DNA from: Alloscardovia theropitheci
Lineage (GTDB): Bacteria > Actinomycetota > Actinomycetes > Actinomycetales > Bifidobacteriaceae
NCBI RefSeq assembly: GCF_004332295.1
Contig: NZ_RXLP01000019.1
Location: forward strand, 186,001-250,000
Reading direction: 5' to 3'
DNA: 64,000 nt
Made by a program: the position numbers and the translations under genes. Every line of letters starts with the position of its first letter. Positions within the stretch are counted from its first letter, which is position 1. This document shows, in pieces, positions 34,613-42,528 of the stretch. A model generated the notes under the pieces. The model was not told the origin of the DNA. It made no database searches and saw only the letters and a list, made by a program, of their open reading frames with translations.

Positions 34613-35545
34613 ATGACTGTTCGTAACGCCATCGTCATTGGCTCAGGACCAGCCGGATATACCGCAGCTTTGTATTTAGCACGAGCAGGATATAAACCAC
34701 TCGTCATTGCTGGCGCACTTGCTCCTGGCGGTCAGCTTATTAATACTACTGAAGTAGAAAATTTCCCAGGTTTTCCAGAAGGAATCATGGGACCTGATTT
34801 AATGGACAATATGCGCGAGCAAGCTGAAAAGTTTGGCGCAGAAGTTGAATACGACGATGTCGTCTCAGTAGATTTTAGTGGTGATACGAAAATCGTAACG
34901 ACGGATATGGGCGAAACATATGAGGCCAGGACTGTCATCATCGCAACAGGAGCATCCTATCGTCATTTGGACATCCCTGGAGAAGAAGAATTCTCAGGTC
35001 GCGGTGTTTCATACTGTGCCACATGTGATGGATTCTTCTTTAAGGATCAACCAATTGTAGTTGTAGGCGGTGGTGACTCGGCTATGGAAGAAGCTGATTT
35101 CTTATCACGCTATGGCTCTTCTGTAACTCTTATTCATCGTAGTGAGAATTTCCGTGCATCAAAAGTTATGCTTGAAAGAGCTAAGAATAATGAAAAGATT
35201 ACTATAATTACGAATACCGAAGTAACTGAAGTTCTCGGCAACGATGACAATGGAGTTCAATCTATTAAGCTTCGTAATACAGTCGATGGTTCAGAATCGA
35301 CCATGTCCGTAAAGGGTCTTTTCATTGCAATCGGCCATATACCTCAATCAGATTTCTTGAAGGGCTCTGTTGAGCTCGATAACGAAGGATATATAGTTCC
35401 TTCGGGTAAAGGAACTCAAACATCAGTTCCAGGCGTATTCGCAGCTGGCGATGCAGTAGACAAGGTTTATCGTCAGGCAATTGTCGCCGCAGGTGCTGGG
35501 TGCCAAGCTGCATTAGATGCTCAAGCGTATTTAATGGAGCATTAA
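34613..35545 (+). CDS. trxB: Thioredoxin reductase
   Basis: An NADPH- and FAD-dependent enzyme that reduces thioredoxin, 310 residues. The FAD-binding GSGPAGYTAALYLARAG is at the N-terminus, the redox-active CATC is at residues 135-138, NADPH-binding VVGGGDSAMEEA follows, and the second FAD site VPGVFAAGDAVDK is near the C-terminus. The ATG follows AGGAG. In mycobacteria a thioredoxin gene follows trxB at this locus; here a strong terminator and a MerR gene follow instead, so trxA must be elsewhere. Confidence 0.96.
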   Translation: MTVRNAIVIGSGPAGYTAALYLARAGYKPLVIAGALAPGGQLINTTEVENFPGFPEGIMGPDLMDNMREQAEKFGAEVEYDDVVSVDFSGDTKIVTTDMGETYEARTVIIATGASYRHLDIPGEEEFSGRGVSYCATCDGFFFKDQPIVVVGGGDSAMEEADFLSRYGSSVTLIHRSENFRASKVMLERAKNNEKITIITNTEVTEVLGNDDNGVQSIKLRNTVDGSESTMSVKGLFIAIGHIPQSDFLKGSVELDNEGYIVPSGKGTQTSVPGVFAAGDAVDKVYRQAIVAAGAGCQAALDAQAYLMEH

Positions 35546-35568
35546 TCTATATCGAAGATATTTATAGA

Positions 35569-35603
35569 GTGCGGTTCTCATTTTTGAGGACTGCACTTTT
35601 TTT
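35569..35603 (+). terminator. Rho-independent terminator of trxB
   Basis: GTGCGGTTCTC pairs with GAGGACTGCAC (11 bp, two G-U) around a short loop, followed directly by seven T. Confidence 0.9.
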
Positions 35604-35641
35604 ACAGATAACTTTGCTTTTACACGTAACACACCTTTATA

Positions 35642-35672
35642 TTGACTATGACGTTAGGTAATAGTTTAGAAT
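35642..35672 (+). promoter_or_regulatory. MerR-type promoter of merR-rarA (19-bp spacer)
   Basis: TTGACT (35642-35647) and TAGAAT (35667-35672) are separated by 19 bp, the overlong spacer typical of MerR-activated promoters. A 19-bp dyad, CTATGACGTTAGGTAATAG (35646-35664), fills it. A near copy lies before the oxidoreductase gene at 37901. Confidence 0.8.
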
Positions 35673-35699
35673 TGTTGTAATTAAAAGTGAAGGAATGTA

Positions 35700-36509
35700 A
35701 TGCTCAAAATATCAGAATTTGCTAAGCTCGCACATACAACACGGCGAACACTATTATTTTACGATGAAAAAGGAATTTTTTCCCCATCAATTATTGAAGA
35801 TAACGGTTACCGATACTATGATGCCGATCAAATTTATCAATTCGAGATTATCTCAGGACTTCGTCAACTTGGATTATCGTTACAGGAAATTCAGCAATTA
35901 CTTAATTCATCACCGCACGAGTATGACTCTTATATGAAGATTTATCAAACGAAGATACAAGACGAAATCAAGCGATTGAAACTTCTGAACGAGTTACTTA
36001 CCCTTAAATCCACCACTGCTGAACATGATACCGATTTATCCACGGAAGAAGTAACGGAAATATATTGTGATAAGCAAGAATATTGGTGCACTGATCTCAA
36101 AGTTGATTGTACTCCTGACGAGATTGCGCGTATATATACTCAATTTATGGATAATCTAGGAGAATTTATACATCAAATTCCAAGCCAATCTGGCTTTATT
36201 ACTCATCTATCACTTTCTCATTACACAAAATATATGACATCAGAATTCCGCTTTATAAAAGAGACTGTCCCATTTGAACCTCATAATGTCGTAACGAAAA
36301 TCGAAAAGCCAGCAGGCCGATATATCGCAATTAAGGTTCATACTTCTGAAAAAGGTATTATGGACGGGCTCGAAAAGCTTACGAATTTTTCGAAAGAACA
36401 TCAACTGCTTACTCATAACTATCTACGGCAATTAAATGCGCAAAATACCTTAATTAGCAACGGTTCATCTCGCGATCAAATTTTAATGTACCAAATTAAA
36501 GAAAAATAA
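35700..36509 (+). CDS. MerR family regulator with GyrI-like effector domain
   Basis: A transcription regulator of 269 residues. The N-terminal winged helix-turn-helix reads LKISEFAKLAHTTRRTLLFYDEKGIFSPS, then YRYYDADQIYQFEIISGLRQLGLSL, and a dimerisation coil at about 75-115. The C-terminal 150 residues look like a GyrI/BltR-type multidrug-binding domain (ending near DQILMYQIKEK). MerR proteins bind dyads in 19-bp spacers and untwist the promoter when bound to effector. Its own promoter and that of the oxidoreductase gene carry matching dyads, so it probably autoregulates and controls that gene. rarA follows 32 bp downstream. The ATG follows AAGGA. Confidence 0.88.
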   Translation: MLKISEFAKLAHTTRRTLLFYDEKGIFSPSIIEDNGYRYYDADQIYQFEIISGLRQLGLSLQEIQQLLNSSPHEYDSYMKIYQTKIQDEIKRLKLLNELLTLKSTTAEHDTDLSTEEVTEIYCDKQEYWCTDLKVDCTPDEIARIYTQFMDNLGEFIHQIPSQSGFITHLSLSHYTKYMTSEFRFIKETVPFEPHNVVTKIEKPAGRYIAIKVHTSEKGIMDGLEKLTNFSKEHQLLTHNYLRQLNAQNTLISNGSSRDQILMYQIKEK

Positions 36510-36533
36510 AAAGAAAAATAAAAAGAAAAATAC
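36498..36533 (+). repeat. Three tandem 12-bp repeats over the merR stop codon
   Basis: AAAGAAAAATAA is repeated three times (last copy ends C). The first copy supplies the final K-E-K-stop of the MerR protein; each further copy would encode the same ending. Probable slippage product between merR and rarA. Confidence 0.85.
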
Positions 36534-36541
36534 AGGACATC

Positions 36542-37891
36542 ATGCCAACTCTTTTTGACAATATTAACGATTCAACACAACCACTTGCCTCTAGAGTACG
36601 TCCGAAAAGTTTTGATGACTTCTTTGGACAGCAACATCTTATCGGTGACGGTAAAATTCTGCGAACAATGATTGAGCAAGGTCAGCTATCCTCGATGATA
36701 TTTTGGGGACCTCCGGGCGTCGGAAAAACAACTTTGGCTAATATTATCGCGCATCAAACACAATCCACGTTCATCACTTTTTCCGCAGTAACTTCAGGTA
36801 TCAAGGAAATTCGAACTATTATGCAAGAGGCGGAAGATAATCGTCAGCTGGGCTCACGCACTATAGTTTTTATTGATGAAATTCATCGTTTTAACAAGGC
36901 TCAACAAGATGCATTCCTACCGTTCGTAGAAAAAGGAAGCATAATTCTCATCGGAGCTACGACAGAAAATCCGTCATTTGAAGTAAATAGTGCTCTCTTG
37001 TCACGCTGTAAGGTATTCGTTCTCAATCAGTTACAGGCCGATGATCTCGTCCACCTACTTAATCATGTTCTTAACGATACTGATGTTTTTCCTACAACCG
37101 TCTCCATTTCAGATGACATATTAACAACCATTGCAGTTTATGCAAATGGCGATGCTCGCACAGCTCTCAATACTTTAGAACTTGCAGTACGTAATGGACA
37201 TCAGCATGCACATACCATTACTATTGATGAGAATGTTTTATCTGATTTACTCGACAAGAAAATGCTACTCTACGATAAGACTGGCGAAGAACATTATAAT
37301 ATTATTTCTGCTCTTCATAAGTCTATGAGGAACAGCGATCCTGATGCCGCAGTGTATTGGATGAGCCGAATGCTTGATGGAGGTGAAGATCCTTTGTATA
37401 TTGCAAGACGACTTGTTCGTTTTGCAAGTGAAGATATCGGCCTAGCTGATACTCATGCTTTAACTCTTGCCATTCAGGTGTATCAAGCCTGCCAATTTCT
37501 TGGAGTTCCCGAGTGTGATGTTCATCTGACTGAAGCAGTGATTTATTTATCACTCGCTCCAAAATCAAATTCAGTCTATAAAGCTCGTATAAATGCAATA
37601 CGTGATGTGAAGAATACTATGAACGAACCAGTTCCTCTTCATCTTCGAAATGCGACAACGAAACTTATGAAGAATATTGGTTATGGAAAGGGTTATCAGT
37701 TGGCTCATTTTTATGAAGATAAACTCACTGATATGCAAACTATGCCCGATAATCTCGTAGGCCATAGCTATTATCACCCTACAGATGAGGGGAATGAAAA
37801 GCGTTTTAAAGAAAGACTGCAGTACATTACTAATTGGAAACAGCATCATTCGACAGATTCTGAAACACATAGCACCACTGAAAAAATATGA
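36542..37891 (+). CDS. rarA: Replication-associated recombination protein A (MgsA/Mgs1-type AAA+ ATPase)
   Basis: RarA acts at stalled replication forks, related to clamp-loader ATPases. The 449-residue protein has LASRVRPKSFDDFFGQQHL, Walker A GPPGVGKTTLANIIA, Walker B TIVFIDEIHRFNKAQQDAFLP, sensor 1 GATTENPSFEVNSALLSRC and the C-terminal tetramerisation part (RRLVRFASEDIGLAD). It lies downstream of the MerR gene with AGGA 4 nt before the ATG and probably shares its transcript, which would tie fork maintenance to the MerR signal. A MerR-type promoter for the next gene begins 10 bp after its stop. Confidence 0.95.
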   Translation: MPTLFDNINDSTQPLASRVRPKSFDDFFGQQHLIGDGKILRTMIEQGQLSSMIFWGPPGVGKTTLANIIAHQTQSTFITFSAVTSGIKEIRTIMQEAEDNRQLGSRTIVFIDEIHRFNKAQQDAFLPFVEKGSIILIGATTENPSFEVNSALLSRCKVFVLNQLQADDLVHLLNHVLNDTDVFPTTVSISDDILTTIAVYANGDARTALNTLELAVRNGHQHAHTITIDENVLSDLLDKKMLLYDKTGEEHYNIISALHKSMRNSDPDAAVYWMSRMLDGGEDPLYIARRLVRFASEDIGLADTHALTLAIQVYQACQFLGVPECDVHLTEAVIYLSLAPKSNSVYKARINAIRDVKNTMNEPVPLHLRNATTKLMKNIGYGKGYQLAHFYEDKLTDMQTMPDNLVGHSYYHPTDEGNEKRFKERLQYITNWKQHHSTDSETHSTTEKI

Positions 37892-37900
37892 CACGCCACC

Positions 37901-37931
37901 TTGACTATAACGTAACGTCATAGCGGACAAT
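37901..37931 (+). promoter_or_regulatory. MerR-type promoter of oxidoreductase gene (19-bp spacer)
   Basis: TTGACT (37901-37906) and GACAAT (37926-37931) are separated by 19 bp. The spacer dyad CTATAACGTAACGTCATAG (37905-37923) pairs at 8 of 9 positions and matches the dyad before the MerR gene at most positions. Confidence 0.8.
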
Positions 37932-37952
37932 AATGCTAACGAAAGGATAACC

Positions 37953-38942
37953 ATGACCACTCAGACAATGAAAGCTATTCAATTAACTCAACCATGCAAT
38001 CCCGAGGAATTGATCCCTGTTGAAGTACCTATTCCACAAGTTAAACCTGGATACGCTCTTATTAAAATTCGTGCATTTGGAGTTAATGAGTCTGAAGTTA
38101 CAAGCAGAAAAGGAGAATCTTCTCCTGATTTTACCTTCCCACGCATTCTTGGAATTGAGGGAGTTGGCGAAATTGCTCAGGTAGCCGAAGGCAGCACCTT
38201 GTCAGTTGGGCAGAAAGTCGCAACAATGATGGGTGGTCTTGGTCGTCAGACTGATGGATCATATGCACAGTACACTCTAGTTCGTGAAGATTTACTTATT
38301 CCATTTGATTCCTCTCTTGATTGGTCAATTCTAGGCGCGATTCCTGAAATGACACAAACCTCATACGGGTCTTTACATTCAGGTTTACGAATTAAAGCTG
38401 ATGATACAATTTTAATTCGTGGTGGTAGCTCCACTGTTGGTCTCATGTCCATTGCATTAGCACATTCTATGGGAGCAACTGTTATAGCAACTACTCGATC
38501 TCAGACTAAATTGCAGGATTTGCGAGACTATGGTTGTGATTACCCTGTACTTGATGACAGCTCACTCGAGGAAACCATATACGATATTGCTCCTGATGGT
38601 GTAGATAAAGTTCTCGAATTAGTAGGTATGACAACACTTCATCAAGATATGAGTTTCTTAAAAGATGGCGGTTATGCATGCTTCACTGGAGCGCTTTCTG
38701 GTTCCTGGACAGTGAAGGAATTTTCTCCATTTATGATTCCTCAAGGAAAATATCTCACAAGCTATGCTGGAGAAGTAAGAGATCTGCCTGCGCAAGCACT
38801 GAACGATATCTTACAAAAAATCGAACAGGGAGAAATAAAGATTCCAATAGCGCATACTTATCATGGACTAGAAGAAGTTAGCCAGGCACATATTAACCTC
38901 GAATCTGGTAAATTCGTAGGTAAACATGTTGTAGTACTTTAA
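37953..38942 (+). CDS. Quinone oxidoreductase-like MDR family dehydrogenase
   Basis: A medium-chain dehydrogenase/reductase of 329 residues. It has a GroES-like N-terminal domain (IKIRAFGVNESEVTSRKGESS, RILGIEGVGEIAQV) and the Rossmann motif IRGGSSTVGLMSIALAHSMGA. The zinc-ligand Cys residues of alcohol dehydrogenases are absent, which points to the zinc-free quinone-reductase branch using NADPH. The substrate is unknown; such enzymes handle quinones or reactive carbonyls. Its promoter is a MerR-type one matching that of the MerR gene, so it is the likely inducible effector of that regulator. The ATG follows AAAGGA. Confidence 0.88.
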   Translation: MTTQTMKAIQLTQPCNPEELIPVEVPIPQVKPGYALIKIRAFGVNESEVTSRKGESSPDFTFPRILGIEGVGEIAQVAEGSTLSVGQKVATMMGGLGRQTDGSYAQYTLVREDLLIPFDSSLDWSILGAIPEMTQTSYGSLHSGLRIKADDTILIRGGSSTVGLMSIALAHSMGATVIATTRSQTKLQDLRDYGCDYPVLDDSSLEETIYDIAPDGVDKVLELVGMTTLHQDMSFLKDGGYACFTGALSGSWTVKEFSPFMIPQGKYLTSYAGEVRDLPAQALNDILQKIEQGEIKIPIAHTYHGLEEVSQAHINLESGKFVGKHVVVL

Positions 38943-38966
38943 TACAAATATTTTCCATACAGATAG

Positions 38967-38996
38967 AATAGGGCGGATGTAGATGTCCGCCCTATT
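38967..38996. terminator. Bidirectional terminator between oxidoreductase gene and parB
   Basis: A perfect 11-bp stem, AATAGGGCGGA/TCCGCCCTATT, with an 8-nt loop between convergent genes. Confidence 0.8.
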
Positions 38997-39021
38997 ACTA
39001 TATAAACATTATTATTTCTTC

Positions 39022-40191
39022 TTACATCCAACCATCAGATGTGGAAGAATTTTCTTGATTAAGTACATTCAAAATTCTATCCAAGTCTTCTTGTGATGTG
39101 AACGTAATCTCGATTCGACCACGCTTAGCTGTACCTTTAATCGCTACTCGTGTATCAAATCGATTTTCTAGTCGCATTACTAAATCGGAATTTTCCCAAG
39201 GGTTTACACGTACAGCTCGAGTCTTTTTCTTCTCACCTGTACCATTTTTCATTGCCACTAACTCTTCAGTACTGCGTACAGACAAACCTTCCGCAATAAT
39301 TCTATTTGCTAATGATTCCATATCCTCCGCTGATTCTAACGAGAGAAGAGCTCGAGCATGACCAGCCGAAAGAACTCCAGCAGCAACCTTTTTCTGTACA
39401 GATCCAGGTAATTGAAGTAGTCGCAAAGTATTCGTAATTTGTGGTCGAGATTTTGACACACTTTGAGCGAGCTGCTCTTGCGTTAATCCAAATTCTTTGA
39501 GCATCTGCTGATATGCTGCTGCTTCCTCCAAAGGATTAAGAGCTACGCGATGAAGATTTTCAAGCAATGCATCACGTAACATCTCAGTATCATCAGTGGT
39601 TTTAACTATCGCAGGAATTTTTTCTAATCCCGCTAAGCGACTTGCACGTGTACGACGCTCACCCATAATGAGTTCGTAATGATGACCGTCATGAGTATTT
39701 GAATCTACTTCACGAACAACGATTGGCTGAAGAACACCGACTTCCTTGATGGAATTAGAAAGTTCTAATAAATCATCTTCATCAAAAATTTGGCGAGGCT
39801 GATGTTCATTCGCTACGATATCATCAAGTTTAATTTCAGTAAGATATGCCCCATGCACTGGCTTTAGTCCTGAAATAACACTCGCACCTTCTGTCGAAGA
39901 AAGTAATGCATCTAATGCTGCAGTTGATTCATACCGTGGAATTGAATTTTCCAAAGACGGGATTTCAGGGCGCTCTTCCTCATCGCTATACGGGGAAGAG
40001 ATTTCAACACTAGGCATGGTAGCACGAGAAGATTTTTTCTTACTCTTTTGAGCCTGTGGCTTCTTATTCTTTTCTTCCACAGATAAATCCTCTTCTAATG
40101 TTTCACGTGAAACATCTTCCGTTAAACCTTCATCATTAATCGTTGGGAAGAGTGCTCCAAGGCCTTTTCCAAGTCGAGAACGTCCTGGCAT
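39022..40191 (-). CDS. parB: Chromosome partitioning protein ParB
   Basis: ParB binds parS, spreads as a CTP-dependent clamp and works with ParA to segregate origins. The 389-residue protein has an acidic, charged N-terminal region of about 110 residues, then LDDIVANEHQPRQIFDEDDLLELSNSI, the CTP-binding GERRTRASRLAGL, the helix-turn-helix TQEQLAQSVSKSRPQITNTLRLL, and a C-terminal dimerisation domain. It starts 4 bp after the parA stop with AAGGAG upstream. A parS site sits in its own N-terminal coding region (40099-40114), encoding D-V-S-R-E-T. Confidence 0.96.
   Translation of the reverse strand: MPGRSRLGKGLGALFPTINDEGLTEDVSRETLEEDLSVEEKNKKPQAQKSKKKSSRATMPSVEISSPYSDEEERPEIPSLENSIPRYESTAALDALLSSTEGASVISGLKPVHGAYLTEIKLDDIVANEHQPRQIFDEDDLLELSNSIKEVGVLQPIVVREVDSNTHDGHHYELIMGERRTRASRLAGLEKIPAIVKTTDDTEMLRDALLENLHRVALNPLEEAAAYQQMLKEFGLTQEQLAQSVSKSRPQITNTLRLLQLPGSVQKKVAAGVLSAGHARALLSLESAEDMESLANRIIAEGLSVRSTEELVAMKNGTGEKKKTRAVRVNPWENSDLVMRLENRFDTRVAIKGTAKRGRIEITFTSQEDLDRILNVLNQENSSTSDGWM
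40099..40114. other. parS site 4, inside parB
   Basis: A perfect TGTTTCACGTGAAACA in the N-terminal coding region of parB; on the coding strand it reads V-S-R-E-T. Confidence 0.94.
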
Positions 40192-40195
40192 TTTA

Positions 40196-41188
40196 TTACT
40201 CCTTCTTCAAGCGATCTAAAAGATTGAAAATATTCGTACTTTTTTTATTAATTTCTAACGCAGCTTCTCGATATGCAATTGCTCCCAAACCGCGGGGATC
40301 ATATGCTATAACAGATTGAGCGAAACTCGGTGCTTCAGAAATGCGTACAGAACGCGGAATTGTGGTTTTTAAAAGCAACGATGCATAATGTTGTTCGACT
40401 TCTTGGTAGACTTCTTGGCTTAACAACGTTCGCTTATCATACATCGTAATAAGTATGGCTGAAATAACAAGTTCCCTATTCATCCCTTTTTGAACTAATT
40501 GAATAGTTCTTAAAAGTTGTCCCAAGCCCTCCAATGCATAATACTCTGCCTGAATTGGAATAACTACTTCATGTACAGCACATAGCGAATTTAATACCAG
40601 CAAACCTAAACTTGGTGGACAATCTATAATGACATAATCATAATGTTTATGACTTGTACTAATAAATTCACGTAGACTGTCTCTGAGTAAATATACACGG
40701 TTGTCGAGCTGTGCGATTTCGAGTTCAGCTCCAGATAAATCGATATTAGAGGGTACTATATCTAAATTTTCAAAATCTGGACACACTTGAATTGCTTCAG
40801 AAATTTCTGCACGTCCCTCTATAACATCATATAAAGAGAGAATACCAGATCCATGCTCAGCACCCAACGCAGTAGAAGCATTTCCCTGAGGATCCATATC
40901 TAAAACAAGAACATTCATCCCTGATTCAGCAAATGCTGCAGCAAGATTAACTGATGATGTAGTCTTACCCACACCACCTTTTTGATTTGCTACGGCGATA
41001 AATCGAGTGGATTGCGGCTTATTAAATTTTTGCTGTGAAAGTTGATTTAACCTCTTTTTCTCATCAGCAATCGCCATTCCCACGGAGGAACCGTCTGATG
41101 AATTCTTAAAAATACGCTGAATTACATCAGTAGCAGTTTCAAACTGAGGATTATCATCATGTAATGTTTCACGTGAAACATCGCTCAT
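40196..41188 (-). CDS. parA: Chromosome partitioning ATPase ParA
   Basis: A deviant Walker-type ATPase that binds DNA non-specifically and moves ParB-parS complexes. 330 residues with a non-conserved N-terminal extension of about 60, then VANQKGGVGKTTSSVNLAAA (about residues 67-86), VLDMDPQGNASTALG, YVIIDCPPSLGLL and the C-terminal RSVRISEAPSFAQSVIAYDPRG. The ATG follows GGAGGT. A parS site lies at codons 3-8 (41165-41180), so the protein begins M-S-D-V-S-R-E-T. rsmG lies 12 bp upstream, so rsmG, parA and parB form one transcript. Confidence 0.96.
   Translation of the reverse strand: MSDVSRETLHDDNPQFETATDVIQRIFKNSSDGSSVGMAIADEKKRLNQLSQQKFNKPQSTRFIAVANQKGGVGKTTSSVNLAAAFAESGMNVLVLDMDPQGNASTALGAEHGSGILSLYDVIEGRAEISEAIQVCPDFENLDIVPSNIDLSGAELEIAQLDNRVYLLRDSLREFISTSHKHYDYVIIDCPPSLGLLVLNSLCAVHEVVIPIQAEYYALEGLGQLLRTIQLVQKGMNRELVISAILITMYDKRTLLSQEVYQEVEQHYASLLLKTTIPRSVRISEAPSFAQSVIAYDPRGLGAIAYREAALEINKKSTNIFNLLDRLKKE
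41165..41180. other. parS site 5, first codons of parA
   Basis: A perfect TGTTTCACGTGAAACA starting at the third codon of parA; ParB loading here would cover the translation start and could affect parAB expression. Confidence 0.94.
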
Positions 41189-41200
41189 TTTTACCTCCGT

Positions 41201-41905
41201 TTATTTCTTACTAGACTTATTTACGACAAGAACCCGAGTAGATTCCAATCCTTGCGCAACAGGAGCATCAAAAATATGTGGTGAGACAGCATGATACTTC
41301 TTCATTTCTTTTGCCGCTTTTTCTAGCTCAGTATCAACACTTCTGCCTTTCAAAGCAACTAGTTTTCCACCTGATGTTATAAGAGGAAAAACCATCCCGG
41401 TAAGTTTTGTCATTGGAGCCACGGCCCTACATGTAACTATGTCAAATCCACGGTAGTTTTTAGGAAGAAAGCGTTTAACGTCATTACTTTCTTTTCCTGG
41501 AATAACTTCTTGCGCTCTTGCTCTGATAACGTGAACATTCGTCAAATTCAACTCAGCAACAACCTCGTTCAACCATTCTATACGACGTTCCATTGGCTCA
41601 ACAAGATATACATCAATATCACTCAAACATGTACCAATGATAATTCCTGGGAATCCGCCACCACTACCGATATCACCAATAATTGGTTTCAGTATTTCCA
41701 AAGAATTAATTTCTTTCTTAATGAATGGTACAAGAGCAGCCGAATTAAGAATGTGTCGTTCCCAAATTATATCTACATCACGAGGACCGATAATTCCGCG
41801 CAATTCACCTTCTCTCTCTAATTTTTCATGAAAAAGAGCGAGTTTCTCATACGATTCACCTAGTACTTGCTCAGGAATCGGAGAAGAAGAAAGAACGTCA
41901 GTCAT
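41201..41905 (-). CDS. rsmG: 16S rRNA (guanine527-N7)-methyltransferase
   Basis: RsmG (GidB) methylates G527 of 16S rRNA; loss gives low-level streptomycin resistance in many bacteria. About 234 residues. SAM-binding IGDIGSGGGFPGIIIG, YLVEPMERRIEWL, the GFDIVTCRAVAPM block and the C-terminal KGRSVDTELEKA are present. The start is ATG 41905 (MTDVLSSSPIPEQ), overlapping the jag stop by 8 bp with GGAAGAG upstream; a longer frame to 41932 would overlap more of jag and lacks a site. Confidence 0.93.
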   Translation of the reverse strand: MTDVLSSSPIPEQVLGESYEKLALFHEKLEREGELRGIIGPRDVDIIWERHILNSAALVPFIKKEINSLEILKPIIGDIGSGGGFPGIIIGTCLSDIDVYLVEPMERRIEWLNEVVAELNLTNVHVIRARAQEVIPGKESNDVKRFLPKNYRGFDIVTCRAVAPMTKLTGMVFPLITSGGKLVALKGRSVDTELEKAAKEMKKYHAVSPHIFDAPVAQGLESTRVLVVNKSSKK

Positions 41906-42458
41906 CGTACTCTTCCATAGCATCGTCACCATTATCGGTAGCTACAGATTCATTCAATTCCTCTGAATTTTGCTTTTGATATACGGTTACATAACGCTTT
42001 GGATCTACTCCATGAGAGCGGGACTTCAAACCTTCCTCACGAACTACATCATGAACAATCTTTCGTTCATAAGAATTCATTGGTTGAAGATTTACTGGCT
42101 CTCCTGTTTCAAGAACTTCTTGAACAGCATCAAGGGTTAGCGAGACGATACGATCTCGCTTCTTCTTGAGATAGCCATCAATATCAACGATAATTCGCGA
42201 CCTCTCACCTGTGGACTGCTGCACGGCCAAACGAGTTAAAAGCTGCAATGCATTAACTACTTGACCATCGCGACCAATGAGGTTACGAATATCAGTATCA
42301 TCATCCGCGACAATTTGCACAACTGGGTGACCTTGACGAATTCCCATCTCAATATCGCCTTCATAATCAACGATATCGAGTAACCCCTCAAGGTAATCAG
42401 CTGCGATATCAGCTTCTTCATTGAGCTGTTCGCGATCTACTTCAGTGTTCTGATCCAT
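41898..42458 (-). CDS. jag: Jag/KhpB-type RNA-binding protein (KH and R3H domains)
   Basis: A 186-residue RNA-binding protein encoded next to yidC in nearly all actinobacteria and firmicutes; homologues (KhpB/EloR) influence cell elongation. It has an acidic N-terminus, a KH domain with RNLIGRDGQVVNALQLLTRLAVQQ (GxxG loop), and an R3H domain with MNSYERKIVHDVVREE and SRSHGVDPKRYVTVY. The Jag_N domain is absent, as is usual in actinobacteria. The ATG follows AAGGAG. parS site 6 lies between it and yidC. Confidence 0.93.
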   Translation of the reverse strand: MDQNTEVDREQLNEEADIAADYLEGLLDIVDYEGDIEMGIRQGHPVVQIVADDDTDIRNLIGRDGQVVNALQLLTRLAVQQSTGERSRIIVDIDGYLKKKRDRIVSLTLDAVQEVLETGEPVNLQPMNSYERKIVHDVVREEGLKSRSHGVDPKRYVTVYQKQNSEELNESVATDNGDDAMEEYDD

Positions 42459-42512
42459 AATGCTCCTTACATTACTTTCAGTTTAGCGCTGTATGAGTAT
42501 TTATGCGTGACA

Positions 42513-42528
42513 TGTTTCACGTGAAACA
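42513..42528. other. parS site 6, between yidC and jag
   Basis: A perfect TGTTTCACGTGAAACA directly abutting the yidC stop codon (42529-42531) in the 70-bp yidC-jag gap. It is the parS nearest the dnaA-flanking DnaA-box clusters, about 2 kb away. Confidence 0.94.
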
